From Acrasis kona (Eukaryota > Heterolobosea > Eutetramitea > Acrasida > Acrasidae), in NCBI GenBank assembly GCA_026419775.2, contig JAOPGA020001228.1, positions 1 through 35,268 of the forward strand: DNA of 35,268 nucleotides, given 5' to 3'. Positions within the stretch are counted from its first letter, which is position 1. Each line of letters starts with the position of its first letter. This document shows positions 1-9,665 of this stretch, one piece after another. The translations under genes and the position numbers were made by a program. A model generated the notes under the pieces. It made no database searches. It had not been told where the DNA came from and worked only from the letters and a program-made list of their open reading frames with translations.

Positions 1-756
1 CTAATAGTGCATGGTGTCACTATAAATGATATGATTATTACCCTACATTTTTTGAAGCAATATCCCCTACAGCAAACAGCCTTTGCTTTATTTCGTGTCT
101 CTGGTGTAGAGTATAACAAGATCATCCGACACACTATGAAAGCAATAGTCAATGTATTTGGACCAAGAGAATTTGACTGGAGGAGACGATACCAACAAGC
201 TCACCCTACTGGCTTTTTCCATAAGGTTTATGTTGTTGTAGATGCAACAGAGTGCAATATTCAAAGACCTTTTGATGTTCATATTCAAGAGGTGTATTAC
301 TCTGGTAAGAAGAAGAGGCATACATTAAAATATCACGTGGTATGTAATATAAGTGACGGACGGATAATTGACGTTCATGGGCCATTTTTAGGGCGCAATC
401 ACGATATTACTTTGGCGCGTTCATGGTTTGAGATGAAAAATATACAACTTGACCAAGGAGAATTGATCCTTGGTGATAAAGGCTATATTGGACTTGAGAA
501 CTGTCTTACACCAATTCGAAGGAAAAATGGTGGTTTGACTCAAGTTCACACCAATTATAACCAAGTACTTGGTTCAGTAAGAATTGTTGTTGAACAAGCA
601 ATTGCCCGAATAAAGAAGTTTGGATGTCTTCGTCAAACATGGAGAAATGATCGTAGTGCCCATCCATTTGCCTTTTATACATGCGCTATCATTGCTTCGT
701 TGGAAATGAGAGATTCTCCAGTGACAACAGCGGTAAATAAATTTTTACTTCTTTAA
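1..756 (+). CDS. PIF/Harbinger-type DDE transposase, 5' end outside window
   Basis: This is the transposase of a cut-and-paste DNA transposon, DDE_Tnp_4/HARBI1-like. The frame is open to the window edge, so the N-terminus (normally a helix-turn-helix region) is missing. Counting from the GTG at base 7, the catalytic triad is visible: first Asp in VVDATE (residue 79), an Asp in GRNHDITLAR (133), Asp of LGDKGY (157) and Glu of VRIVVEQAIARIKKF (196). These are the usual blocks of the family. The frame shows no internal stop over about 250 codons, so the copy looks recent or maintained by use. It could be a domesticated HARBI1-like host gene, but the repeat-rich flank just downstream favours a transposon copy. 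The partner Myb-like gene of Harbinger elements is not in the window. Confidence 0.85.
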   Translation, partial: LIVHGVTINDMIITLHFLKQYPLQQTAFALFRVSGVEYNKIIRHTMKAIVNVFGPREFDWRRRYQQAHPTGFFHKVYVVVDATECNIQRPFDVHIQEVYYSGKKKRHTLKYHVVCNISDGRIIDVHGPFLGRNHDITLARSWFEMKNIQLDQGELILGDKGYIGLENCLTPIRRKNGGLTQVHTNYNQVLGSVRIVVEQAIARIKKFGCLRQTWRNDRSAHPFAFYTCAIIASLEMRDSPVTTAVNKFLLL

Positions 757-763
757 TAAAAAT

Positions 764-868
764 CTGCTTGATCATAATCTGCTTAATCATAATCTGAGAT
801 TAATCTGATTAATCTGATTAATCATAATCTGCGGATTAATCCGGATAATCAGATTAAGTGATTAATTA
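764..868. repeat. AATCTGATT/AATCTGCTTAATCAT repeat block at transposon 3' end
   Basis: About 100 bases directly after the transposase stop are built from variants of AATCTGATT and AATCTGCTTAATCAT in tandem, with the reverse form AATCAGATT near the right side. Subterminal repeats of this sort are common at the ends of DNA transposons, where transposase binds. The left end of the element is outside the window, so terminal inverted repeats and the target duplication cannot be checked. Confidence 0.6.
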
Positions 869-1040
869 CAACAAGTCTATTGTATTCTTACTTATTGTAC
901 TTTTTAGTAGAGTCAAACAAATCTAATAATAGGTTTGACATTTCGCCAACAATGACAACAAACTTCACATTTAAACTTACTCCACTAAAGTGCTACGATA
1001 AACAAAGAACTGTTATACAAGACCCAAGGTCGAAGACGCA

Positions 1041-1349
1041 ATGGCAGAATTAGTTGTAAAAAAAACAGAAGACGACGTTATAAATGACTTCTCCTACTTC
1101 ACAATATCCATACATCCTCTAGAAACAACTGATTTTGATGCTTTAATAGTGGACTATAGTGGTTCCGACAGCGAAGATTCGGTTCTCGAAAACAATTCAG
1201 AGAAGAAATTTGAAAAGAATTTAGGTGGAAGGACGATAACAGAATTCCTAGCTAAAGATTCGGGATTTGTGCAGTTATCTATCGAAAGAGATTTGGTTGA
1301 TAACATCGACATAGAAGACTACATCGTTGAGCAGAAGCCGTTAAGATAG
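1041..1349 (+). CDS. Small acidic hypothetical protein (102 aa)
   Basis: An ATG-started open frame of 102 codons with no recognisable domain. The product is acidic, with an SDSEDS cluster near residue 43, and has no signal peptide or membrane segment. It lies between the transposon flank and the SERINC gene on the same strand. Codon use looks like that of its neighbours. I do not recognise the family. It may be a complete small gene or the only long exon of one; no convincing further exon was found on either side. Confidence 0.45.
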   Translation: MAELVVKKTEDDVINDFSYFTISIHPLETTDFDALIVDYSGSDSEDSVLENNSEKKFEKNLGGRTITEFLAKDSGFVQLSIERDLVDNIDIEDYIVEQKPLR

Positions 1350-1532
1350 ATGGGAAATCAATAAAGATTTTCGATTTTTAAAGAATGATTACTTTCATGG
1401 AAGTCATTGCACGATTTGTCTTTGCTAGATTAGTTTTATGAAAATTCTGATTGTCAAAGTCAGACTGACCTAGTTCCTGATCTTTGTTTATTTGTAACTA
1501 TTAGTTGGCCAGGAAGCTTCCATTTGAACAAA

Positions 1533-2893
1533 ATGAACGATGAAGATGGTGGGAATGTATCCATGTTTTCCACTGTTAAAAAGAAGCTTACGCCAAGCCG
1601 AATGAACGTTTCACGTCTTGTATACTCAATCTTTATTGTATCTGGATTCCTAATCGCAATAATATTGAGAGGGAGAGCATTTGGACTTATAAACACTGAG
1701 AGTAATTGTATACTACCAAACTTCATAACACAATTAGAATGTAGTGAAGCATTAGATAGATTCGGAACATCATGTCAAGGAAAGTATTTTGTTTATAGAA
1801 TTAGTGCCTCCCTCGTGGTATGTTTATTGCTTATCACAGCTAACTATTTTAAAGGTATTCTTCACAATTCTTGCCTTTTTATCATCGCGTTTGTTCTGTG
1901 TAGGAGACAGAATCCGACTTTACATTCACTACAAGTGGCTACTTTTAAAAATCTTTTTATTTTTGATGTTGTTGGCACTTCCAATCTTGATAACTGATAA
2001 AGTGTTCTATGTCTATGGTGAGTGAATTAACCTTTTTAAGATGTCTAAATCAAAAAGCATGGATTGCATTATTCGCATCCGGAGTGTTCATGATAATACA
2101 AGTTATTCTGTTAGTAGACTCTGCACACGCTTGGCAAGAAGAGTGGAGGAGTGACGATCAAGATGGAAAGACAATATGGGATTATTTGCTGCTTGTTGTA
2201 TCGCTCTTATCGATAGCTGCTTCAATTGCTTTTATTGTTGTTGGTTACGTCTACTTTGGCTTTAAAGCATCATGTCCTATGAACATTACTTTTTTGAGTG
2301 TTACGATATTATTGTGCATTGTTGTCGTTGTTGGCTCAATTGTTGCGAACAAGGGTATTCTTCCAGGTTCAATTGTCTGCTGCTATTGTGCTTACTTGTG
2401 TTGGTCTGCTCTCATGAGCAGTCCCGGTTCCGATTGTAACAAGTTTTTTATCGACTCCGAAGGTCAAAACAGTACTGCTAGCAATGTCGTCACGACTGTT
2501 ATTGGTTTGTTAATAGCATGCGCTTCTTTAATCCGCACAGCTGTTTCGACTGGAGGTGGGTTTAGTAAGTTCTTTAGTTTGAAGAAGAGAGTGGATGGTC
2601 AAGAGGAAGATTACTTACTGAAGGAGCAAGGAGAAGAGGATGATGGAAAAGAGGAAAACAGAGAAGAATGTAGTCAAGCGAACTCCTCGTATGTAGTTTT
2701 TGTATTCATGTCGTTCTACTTGGCAATGGTGTTGTGTAATTGGGAGATTGAACAAACGCACGTTAGGGAATTTGAAACAGACAGATCGGTTACGGCTGTG
2801 TGGGTGAAAATTGTATGTCAGTGGTTGACGGTAATTGTATTTGGTTGGACATTAATTGCACCAAAGATTTTAAAGAATAGAGATTTCAACTAA
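1533..2893 (+). CDS. SERINC: SERINC/TMS1 family multi-pass membrane protein
   Basis: A serine-incorporator (TDE1/TMS1) family protein of 423 aa, encoded by exons 1533-1854, 1904-2017 and 2058-2893. The two introns are 49 and 40 nt, begin GTATTC and GTGAGT, and restore one frame. Family landmarks in order: SRLVYSIF in the first helix, YFVYRISASLVVCLLL, IHYKWLLLKIFLF, then QVILLVDSAHAWQEEW matching the family block LVLLVDFAHSWNESW, YCAYLCWSALMSSP, and a C-terminus AVWVKIV...WTLIAPKILKNRDF that matches the conserved family end. About ten membrane helices are expected. A Glu-rich cytosolic loop lies near residue 340. The family acts in endomembranes and plasma membrane and is linked to lipid scrambling. 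The identity is firm; substrate and location are inferred from the family. Confidence 0.93.
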
Positions 2894-2910
2894 ATTATCA
2901 TTATTTACAG

Positions 2911-3117
2911 GCTTTGCTTATTAATTTTTGCACTCGCAACTCAACTTCCGATAATTCTTTCAAGTCTTCGCTCAAATGTTGCGCTATATGATAATCTAAC
3001 CTCTACAAGCACAGTTAATGTAAGTTCGTTTGTGGATTACCGATTTTTCTGTTCCAGCCCCTAAAGAATCATTTAGTTTATATTGCTTTCATGGCTTACA
3101 TCTCTGATATAATGTAA
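2911..3117 (+). pseudogene. Orphan two-exon membrane-protein tail
   Basis: Between the SERINC stop and the next minus-strand gene lies a stretch that reads like the C-terminal part of a membrane protein. It follows an acceptor (TTATTTACAG) and runs 2911-3019, then after a 38-nt GTAAGT...TTCCAG intron 3058-3117 to a TAA. The product starts with a hydrophobic segment (LCLLIFALATQLPIILSS) and ends LVYIAFMAYISDIM. SERINC already ends with its conserved terminus, and no donor in it joins this acceptor in frame, so I find no first exon. It may be a fragment of a duplicated gene, possibly LMBR1-like (a weak impression), or an alternative 3' exon. It overlaps the end of the minus-strand gene by 29 bases. 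Confidence 0.35.
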
Positions 3118-3310
3118 CTATTGTAAAAACAGTTCCGAAAAGGCCTAACACACCATACTTTAGTCTCTTCCTCAAATTTTCACGATATTGAACTTTTTCT
3201 GCTGGTGTGAGAAACGAAGTGTGATTGGTAGGTGTTGTTATTTTTTTGAAATAATCTTTCGCAAGTTCGTAGGCACCTTTACCTGGCCTGAATACTTTCT
3301 TTGATGACAT
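3089..3310 (-). CDS. Small basic single-TM protein (73 aa)
   Basis: A 73-residue product starting MSSKKVFRPGKGAYELAKDY. The first two thirds are basic and hydrophilic, followed by one hydrophobic segment (YGVLGLFGTVFTIVTLY) and a short tail, RCKP. Size and topology recall small inner-mitochondrial or ER assembly proteins, but I recognise no family. The frame stays open 24 codons upstream through the signal-peptide exon of the glucosidase. An acceptor-like CTTTTACAG lies directly before the chosen ATG, so a 5' UTR intron is possible. The start is only 25 bases from the divergent glucosidase ATG. Confidence 0.55.
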   Translation of the reverse strand: MSSKKVFRPGKGAYELAKDYFKKITTPTNHTSFLTPAEKVQYRENLRKRLKYGVLGLFGTVFTIVTLYQRCKP

Positions 3311-3335
3311 CTGTAAAAGTTGACCAAAACAAAAA

Positions 3336-5917
3336 ATGAAACTAGATTTGTTTGTGTTGGCCATACTCCTGGCCATAATCATAACTGCATGTTGTAATCA
3401 CATTACAATATAACACATCACGTCAGTACTGTACCAATAGGTCTAGTCCAACCCGTTTTTTATTACACTGCACGCTGTCAACTACCAGTTTATACAATCA
3501 AATCAATATCTAGGGGACAAAAAACAATCAATGGAAATCTAGAATTAACAAGCGGGAGAGGACCATACGATGCAGATGTACGCAATCTCAAGTTTGTTGT
3601 TGCCTATGAAAAGGACGACAGAGTGCGCATTGTGATTGGTGATTCGGAGGAAAAGAGATGGAGAGTTCCAGATTATGTCATTCCTGGTCTAAAAGTACAG
3701 GGCAGAGCAGATCAAAGCAATCTTGTCGTGGAAATTCCCGACCAAGGTAAACAATTCAACATCAAGATCTCAAGAAGAAATGGACAAGTCCTATTCGACA
3801 CAACCGGCAAAGAGTTTGTGTTTGAAGATCAGTACCTTGTTCTCTCCACTGCCTTCACATCCCCTCACGAACCCAACATTTATGGACTCGGAGAGCGTGT
3901 AAACGCATTGAGACTCGATCCAAGAGACAACCACTACACCATTTGGGCACAAGACAATGGCAACTTGGAGAATTTTAATTTATACGGTCACCACCCCTTC
4001 TACTTGGACCAACGTAACGACGGCACTGCACATGGTTTATTCTTTTTGAACAGCAACGCCCTCGAGTTTAACATGAAGTACAACAAGAATGAGAACAGAT
4101 TGCAAATCAGAGCCATTGGTGGAATCATGGACCTAACGATCTTTGCCGGTCCTCATCCCCAACAAGTAGTACAACAATATCACGACCTGATCGGTCGTCC
4201 AGCCTTTGTCCCATACTGGTCTTTAGGATTCCATCAGTGCAAGTGGGGTTACGATAACATCAACAACACCATTGCCGTCGTTGAGAATTACAAGAAGAAT
4301 GATCTTCCGTTAGACACCATCTGGAACGACATTGATTACATGCAAGACTATAAAGATTTTACGTTCCATAATAAGAACTTTGAACATGAAAGAGTTAAAA
4401 AATTCATTTCCGACTTGCACGAGAACGGTCAACATTATATTGTAATCGTCGACCCTGGCATCAAGGTCGAAAAAGATTACGCGCCCTATGAAATTGGTTT
4501 GCAAAAAGGTATCTACATTTTCAAAGAGGATGGAAAGACGCCCATCAAGAATAAAGTGTGGCCTGGCGTTACAGTGTTCCCAGATTTCACCAATACCAAA
4601 GCCCACGAATACTGGTCCGATCTCATTAATGAGTGGTTGGATGAATTCCCACTTGATGGTTTATGGATTGACATGAATGAGTTGGCGACCTCTTGTGATG
4701 GGGAGTGCGATAGCGATGCAAATGACATTTCGACGCCTTACCTTCCGCCAGGTCTCAAATTAAACAAACAACAATTAAACATGAACAGCGTCATGAATGC
4801 ATCCATCTGGTACAATGCACATTCCTTCTATGCATTCATGGAGGGTTACGCAACTAGAAACGCTTTATTAAGAAAGTATCCCAACAAGAGACCAGTCATC
4901 ATTAGTAGAAGTTCATTCGCAGGAACAGGACGTTACAATTCACATTGGCTTGGAGATAACGACGCCACCTACAGAAGCATGCATCTTTCCATTCCTGGAA
5001 TGTTGACTTTTAACATGTTTGGCATTCCTTTGGTTGGTGCTGACATTTGTGGATTTAACGGAGACACAAACGCTCAACTTTGTGCCAGGTGGACTCAATT
5101 GGGAAGCTTTTATCCATTCAGCAGGAATCATAATGCCATCGGAAGGATCCCTCAAGAATCATATGTGTTTGGACAACGCATTACCGACATTAACAGAAGT
5201 GCTCTAAAGAACAGATATCAACTGTTACCTTACTATTATACATTGTTTTATAAAGCTCATGTTGAGGGCAGCACTGTAGTGCGTCCATTATTCTTTGAAT
5301 TCCCAACTGTTGTTGATTCCTTTGTTGTTGATACCCAATTTATGGTCGGATCCGCTCTGTTGGTCTCACCTGCCCTTGAAGAGAACCAGACTGTTGTTGA
5401 TGCCTTGATCCCACCAGGAAGATGGTTTGACTATTACAACGGAACAGAGATTTTGGGAAATAGGAGATTAAAGTTGTTCACTCCATTGGAAAAGATACAC
5501 GTTCATGTAAGAGGTGGTGCGATTGTTCCAAGACAACAAGATGCACTCAACACTGCTCAACAGAAGAAGTTACCACATAACCTACTTGTGGCTTTGGATG
5601 AGAACGGTAATTCGGGTGGCGAATTGTACTTGGATGATGGAGAATCTGTTGATGCTGTTTCCTCTGGAAGATACACATTAATAAAGTACAAGGCATCATT
5701 TGACCAATCAAGATATACTTTGGAGAGTCACGTCGATCGTGCAGGTTATGACAATGGCGTACTCGGTTACGTTTCTTTTGTTGGTTTGAAGTCAAAAGCC
5801 ACCAAAGTGACTGTAAATGGAAGCGCAGCCAAGTTCAGAGTAGAAGACGACAAATTAATAGTGGATTGTGGAAATTCAAAACTCACAAAGGACTTGAAGA
5901 TTGTTGTAAGCCTTTAA
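3336..5917 (+). CDS. Secreted glycoside hydrolase family 31 alpha-glucosidase
   Basis: A retaining alpha-glucosidase of GH31, about 844 aa. Exon 1 (3336-3393) encodes a clean signal peptide, MKLDLFVLAILLAIIITAC; exon 2 (3441-5917) follows a 47-nt intron. An alternative acceptor six bases further, ending at 3446, also keeps frame. Starting exon 2 at 3441 recovers the N-terminal beta-sandwich segment ahead of RVRIVIGDSEEKRWRVPD. The catalytic nucleophile is the Asp of GLWIDMNE (residue 430) and the acid/base the Asp of HWLGDNDATYRS (525). Further GH31 blocks include PFWS-like VPYWSLGFHQCKWGY and FPFSRNH-like FYPFSRNH. It probably acts on maltose or starch breakdown products in a lysosome, food vacuole or the medium. 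The NELATS after the nucleophile departs from the common NEPS, so glucan specificity is open. Confidence 0.93.
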
Positions 5918-5933
5918 ACGTTCTTTCTGAAAA

Positions 5934-5948
5934 AATAAAAAATTTATT
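5934..5948. terminator. Back-to-back poly(A) signals
   Basis: AATAAA on the plus strand (5934-5939) and on the minus strand (5943-5948, read as TTTATT) sit within 15 bases. They lie in the 47-base gap between the convergent glucosidase and glutamate dehydrogenase stops. The arrangement would serve 3'-end formation of both genes. This is inferred from the motif; cleavage sites are not known. Confidence 0.5.
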
Positions 5949-5964
5949 GTGAATACATATAGAT

Positions 5965-7335
5965 CTAGTACCAATCACCCAAGTTGTGCATGGCTTCTGC
6001 TACTTTGATAAAACCGGCAATGTTCGCGCCAGAAACTAACGAAGGTAAGCGATTTTCCTTGTCTTTGGAGTACTCTTGTCCTGTTTTCAAACATGTTTCG
6101 AAGCAAGCCTTCATAATCTCAGCTAGTTTGTTGTCAACATCTTCTGAGGTCCACTTGATGCGTGATGAGTTTTGGGCCATCTCCAATCCACTCACAGCCA
6201 CTCCTCCGGCGTTCGCTGCCTTCCCTGGTGCATACCATGTTCCCTTCTCGGAAGATCTCCTGTTTTGCTCAAATACCTCTATGGCTTCTTGTTCACAACC
6301 CATGTTGCTTCCCTCTGCAACGTATTTGCAGCCAGCATCCACCAATGCTTTGGCTTCATCTCCATTGATTTCATTTTGTGTTGCACTTGGTAGAGCAATG
6401 TCGACCTTTCCACAATGCTTCCAAGGCCTTTCTCCATCAATGTATTTGAATCCTTCTTGTGATAAGTTTGGTCTCTTTTTAAATGCGTCGGTTAGGGCTA
6501 GTCTCTTGAGTTTGACCTCTGCAATTTCGTCAATGTCCTCCTTTGTTAGTCCTTGATCTCCTGTCGCAACCAAGCATCCCTTGGAGTCACTTAATGATAT
6601 TACAATACCTCCCAACTCGATAACCTTCAAGGCAGCATACTGTGCTACATTTCCTGATCCGGAGATTGCTACACGTTTGCCCTTATAGTCACCGTCGTTG
6701 TTGTGCTTGATCATATGACCAACATAGTATACGAGACCATAACCGGTTGCTTCAGGACGGATGAAGCTACCACCCCAGCTCAATCCCTTTCCGGTCAAGA
6801 TGCCAGACCATTCGTTGCGATATCTCTTATAGGCACCAAAGAGATAACCGATCTCTCTACCTCCAACGCCAATGTCTCCTGCAGGTACGTCGGTGTCTGG
6901 GCCAATGTGTCTTGACAACTCCCTCATGAATGAATTACAAAACTTTCTAATCTCATTGTCTGATTTTCCCTTGCTATCAAAATCACATCCTCCCTTGGCA
7001 CCTCCCATGGCCAAACCAGTTAGTGCGTTCTTGAAGATTTGCTCGAACCCTAGGAATTTAAGAATGGATAGATTGACGGTGGGATGGAAACGCAAACCAC
7101 CCTTATAAGGACCTAGAGTACTGTTGAATTGAACTCTAAAGCCGTTGTTAACGTTGATCTGACCATCGTCACTCTCCCACACAACTCTGAATTGGATGAT
7201 ACGTTCTGGGACACTAACGACTTTAAGACATTTCCTTAGATCGGGCTTTTGTTCAAATAGTGTACTGTTTTCCAATGAGGAAACGAGTTCATCGTAAGCT
7301 TGCTTGAACTCTGGTTCACTTGGTAGATTACTCAT
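5965..7335 (-). CDS. gdhA: NADP-type hexameric glutamate dehydrogenase
   Basis: A 456-aa, intronless glutamate dehydrogenase of the small hexameric class, which interconverts 2-oxoglutarate plus ammonia and glutamate. Conserved positions: Lys78 in [11 protein letters not shown], Lys102, catalytic Lys114 in MGGAKGG and Asp154 in [15 protein letters not shown], matching K89, K113, K125 and D165 of the clostridial enzyme with one constant offset. The nucleotide fold is marked by [13 protein letters not shown], followed by SDSKG at the end of beta-2, where an acidic residue at the usual NAD position is absent; this fits NADP. There is no mitochondrial presequence, so it is probably cytosolic and used in ammonia assimilation. 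It is convergent with the glucosidase. Codon use is biased toward C/G-ending codons, as in highly expressed genes. Confidence 0.96.
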   Translation of the reverse strand: MSNLPSEPEFKQAYDELVSSLENSTLFEQKPDLRKCLKVVSVPERIIQFRVVWESDDGQINVNNGFRVQFNSTLGPYKGGLRFHPTVNLSILKFLGFEQIFKNALTGLAMGGAKGGCDFDSKGKSDNEIRKFCNSFMRELSRHIGPDTDVPAGDIGVGGREIGYLFGAYKRYRNEWSGILTGKGLSWGGSFIRPEATGYGLVYYVGHMIKHNNDGDYKGKRVAISGSGNVAQYAALKVIELGGIVISLSDSKGCLVATGDQGLTKEDIDEIAEVKLKRLALTDAFKKRPNLSQEGFKYIDGERPWKHCGKVDIALPSATQNEINGDEAKALVDAGCKYVAEGSNMGCEQEAIEVFEQNRRSSEKGTWYAPGKAANAGGVAVSGLEMAQNSSRIKWTSEDVDNKLAEIMKACFETCLKTGQEYSKDKENRLPSLVSGANIAGFIKVAEAMHNLGDWY

Positions 7336-7551
7336 GTTGTGGTTTGGTATAATAGTTCAAATTTAATTATGGAATCTAAATTTGTCTTTTTGGAGAACTT
7401 TTTGATCGAAATTTTTGTCCCATTTTACAGTGCGCAGTTAAATTCAAATGATCCTAATGTCCGATCAAAACAAACCAACAAATTAGCACAGCCCACGTAA
7501 CAATATAAAAGATCCGCATACACATAGTGAAGACGTTGTACATATCTTTGT

Positions 7552-8769
7552 TTATTTATTATTAATTTTTATTCTTTTCAGATTATGGTACACACTTCCA
7601 ACATATAGATAGCCTTTCAATGGCTGCACTTCACTAACATGCTTGAATGCCTCTCCACCATAATCATAAAAAACCATCCTCTCATCACCACTGATTTCAT
7701 CAAGAGCTACAATTATACCATCCTTCGAGCGAACAAGCTCAACAATCCACTTGAAAAATACGCCAGGAAGAGAACAAAAAAGTTTAATAAGAAATGGGAA
7801 ACGCCGCACACGGTCCACGAAATTAGACCTTATCTGTGAGCAACCAACCCACAACACATGATTATGAAGTTTAATGTTATCAGGAATACAAATCATGTTA
7901 TCACTCAAAACTGTATATGTCCCTTCTAGTATATCGTACTTCATGATTCTTGCGGACGATGTCTCCGCCACAAATATCTTTTTATGATCAGAGGATAACG
8001 ATATACCATTCGCGAAAGGAATATTAGCCACAAGGAGTGCGGTTGAGCCAGATGTAAAGTTGTAGGCGTAGAGTGCGCCCCTACCTTCTGCCTCCATGAC
8101 TTCGTACATGTGTTCTGGTCTAGAAAACTTGTCACTACTAACTGTAAAGTATAACAAATCATTGAACACGACAACAGAATTTGCAAAAATAATATCTTTA
8201 CCACTTAATGTGGACACTAATGAAGTGATTTGTAGTTTATTTTTTAGGTTGTTGTCGTGGGTGTTTATACCACTGCCATCAACGGACTCTATACGTGCAA
8301 TGCCATAGGAAGCATCTGCCACTATAAGGCGACCAATATCATCAAAATGTAAGCCCAATGGCCTTCCACAAAGATACTCCTGTTTGAAATCTTTTCGGTT
8401 TGCCATGTCTGCGCACTGAGACAAAGAGGGAATTGCTGTTTTATTTGGATTTAACTCTGATGTTCTAATAACTAATTCAATATCATTGTCGTCTAAGTGA
8501 TTAATATCAGATAGATTAATTGTGGAGATCCGAACAACACTCCCGTCCTCTAAACCCATGTAAATGTAGTCGTTTAATATCGCAAAACTTTCGGGACTCT
8601 TGAGCAGGTTCTTTTTTGTTGTTTGTGATTTGTAATTAAAATATACTGGGGCATTTTGTTGACTAAAGTGACGAGAGGTGCTTTTGTGAATTAGGGTTGG
8701 GTTAATGACGATATAAATGAAAGCGGATGCAATCATGAATAGAATCGAAACCCATCCACTGCAATTCAT
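7552..8769 (-). CDS. Strictosidine-synthase-like (APMAP) membrane-anchored beta-propeller
   Basis: A 405-aa protein with an N-terminal membrane anchor (VSILFMIASAFIYIVI, residues about 7-25) and a six-bladed beta-propeller of the strictosidine synthase-like/APMAP family. Recognisable blades: CGRPLGLHFDDIGRLIVADA, then IPFANGISLSSDHKKIFVAE, then IPDNIKLHNHVLWVGC, each matching the family NHL-like blocks GRPLG, PNG(V/I)ALS and PDNI. Plant strictosidine synthase condenses tryptamine and secologanin, but most members outside plants lack that activity and APMAP has arylesterase-like function; I would not assign a reaction. The start is the ATG at 8769; the frame is open four codons further up without an ATG. 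It is divergent from the deoxynucleoside kinase with about 220 bases between starts, probably a shared promoter region. Confidence 0.87.
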   Translation of the reverse strand: MNCSGWVSILFMIASAFIYIVINPTLIHKSTSRHFSQQNAPVYFNYKSQTTKKNLLKSPESFAILNDYIYMGLEDGSVVRISTINLSDINHLDDNDIELVIRTSELNPNKTAIPSLSQCADMANRKDFKQEYLCGRPLGLHFDDIGRLIVADASYGIARIESVDGSGINTHDNNLKNKLQITSLVSTLSGKDIIFANSVVVFNDLLYFTVSSDKFSRPEHMYEVMEAEGRGALYAYNFTSGSTALLVANIPFANGISLSSDHKKIFVAETSSARIMKYDILEGTYTVLSDNMICIPDNIKLHNHVLWVGCSQIRSNFVDRVRRFPFLIKLFCSLPGVFFKWIVELVRSKDGIIVALDEISGDERMVFYDYGGEAFKHVSEVQPLKGYLYVGSVYHNLKRIKINNK

Positions 8770-8988
8770 TTTTGTCCACAACTTGTTTGCTCAACCAAAC
8801 TGTGAGTGACCATAACAAGCAAATGCGGAATGTTCCACGATTTCAAACTATCATTGGTGTATTACGTTATATTGATAGTGTGTAGTCATTTAACAAACTA
8901 TAAAGCGCACTATTTTATGTTTAACTTCAATTTGAGGTTCATTTTAATTTCACACCATTGTAACCGAGGGTGCGGTGATTACTTGAAC

Positions 8989-9665
8989 ATGGTTCGTGCT
9001 TCAAAAATTATGAAAGGAATGCTGGCCATTGTGGAGGGCAACATTAGTGCAGGTAATCCGGTAATTGTATGTATTTTATAACGTTCCTAGGCAAGACAAC
9101 ATTATGCAGAGACCTGGCCAAAACCATCAACTTCAAACCCTATTTCGAACCACACATTGAAAATCCATGGTTAGAAAAGTTCTACAACGAACCCAAAAAA
9201 TATGCATTCCAACTTCAAATGTTCATGCTTCATCATCGATTTGATACATTTAAGAGTGCAATAAAACTACTGGAGCAGAAAGATCATAACGGAGTACTTT
9301 TGGATAGGTCAATATATTCAGATTGGGTGTTTGCCAAGAAGAATTATGATGACGGAAACATATCTGAGGTACAGTTTCGGCAGTACCTAGAGGTTCGCCA
9401 AAACATGCTACAACAAGTCCCCATACCAGATGTAACTATATATTTAGATGTTCATCCCGAAGTATGCCTGCATAGAATTAAAAATGTGAGAGGAATTGCC
9501 TGCGAGAGCAGTATACCTATCGAATACCTTGAGGGATTAGACTCCTGCTACAAAGTATTTTTAAATGAAATGAGAACTATTGGAAGTAACGTAGTAATTC
9601 AAGATTGGAATGAATTTAAACAAGATAACACACTTTCACATTATTTAAAAAAAGCATCTTCATGA
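8989..9665 (+). CDS. Deoxynucleoside kinase (dGK/dAK type)
   Basis: A 212-aa salvage kinase that phosphorylates deoxynucleosides. It is encoded by exons 8989-9052 and 9091-9665 with a 38-nt intron that splits the P-loop: EGNISAG joined to KTTLC gives the Walker A sequence. Other family marks are Glu of YFEPHIENPWLEKFY (catalytic base), the DRS-type motif LLDRSIYSDWVFAK, YLDVHPEVCLHRI, and a lid region rich in Arg followed by IPIEYLEGL. The DRSIYSD form and short length resemble bacterial deoxyadenosine/deoxyguanosine kinases more than animal dCK. No clear mitochondrial presequence is present, although the first residues (MVRASKIMK) are basic. Substrate preference is not predictable from this alone. 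Confidence 0.9.
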
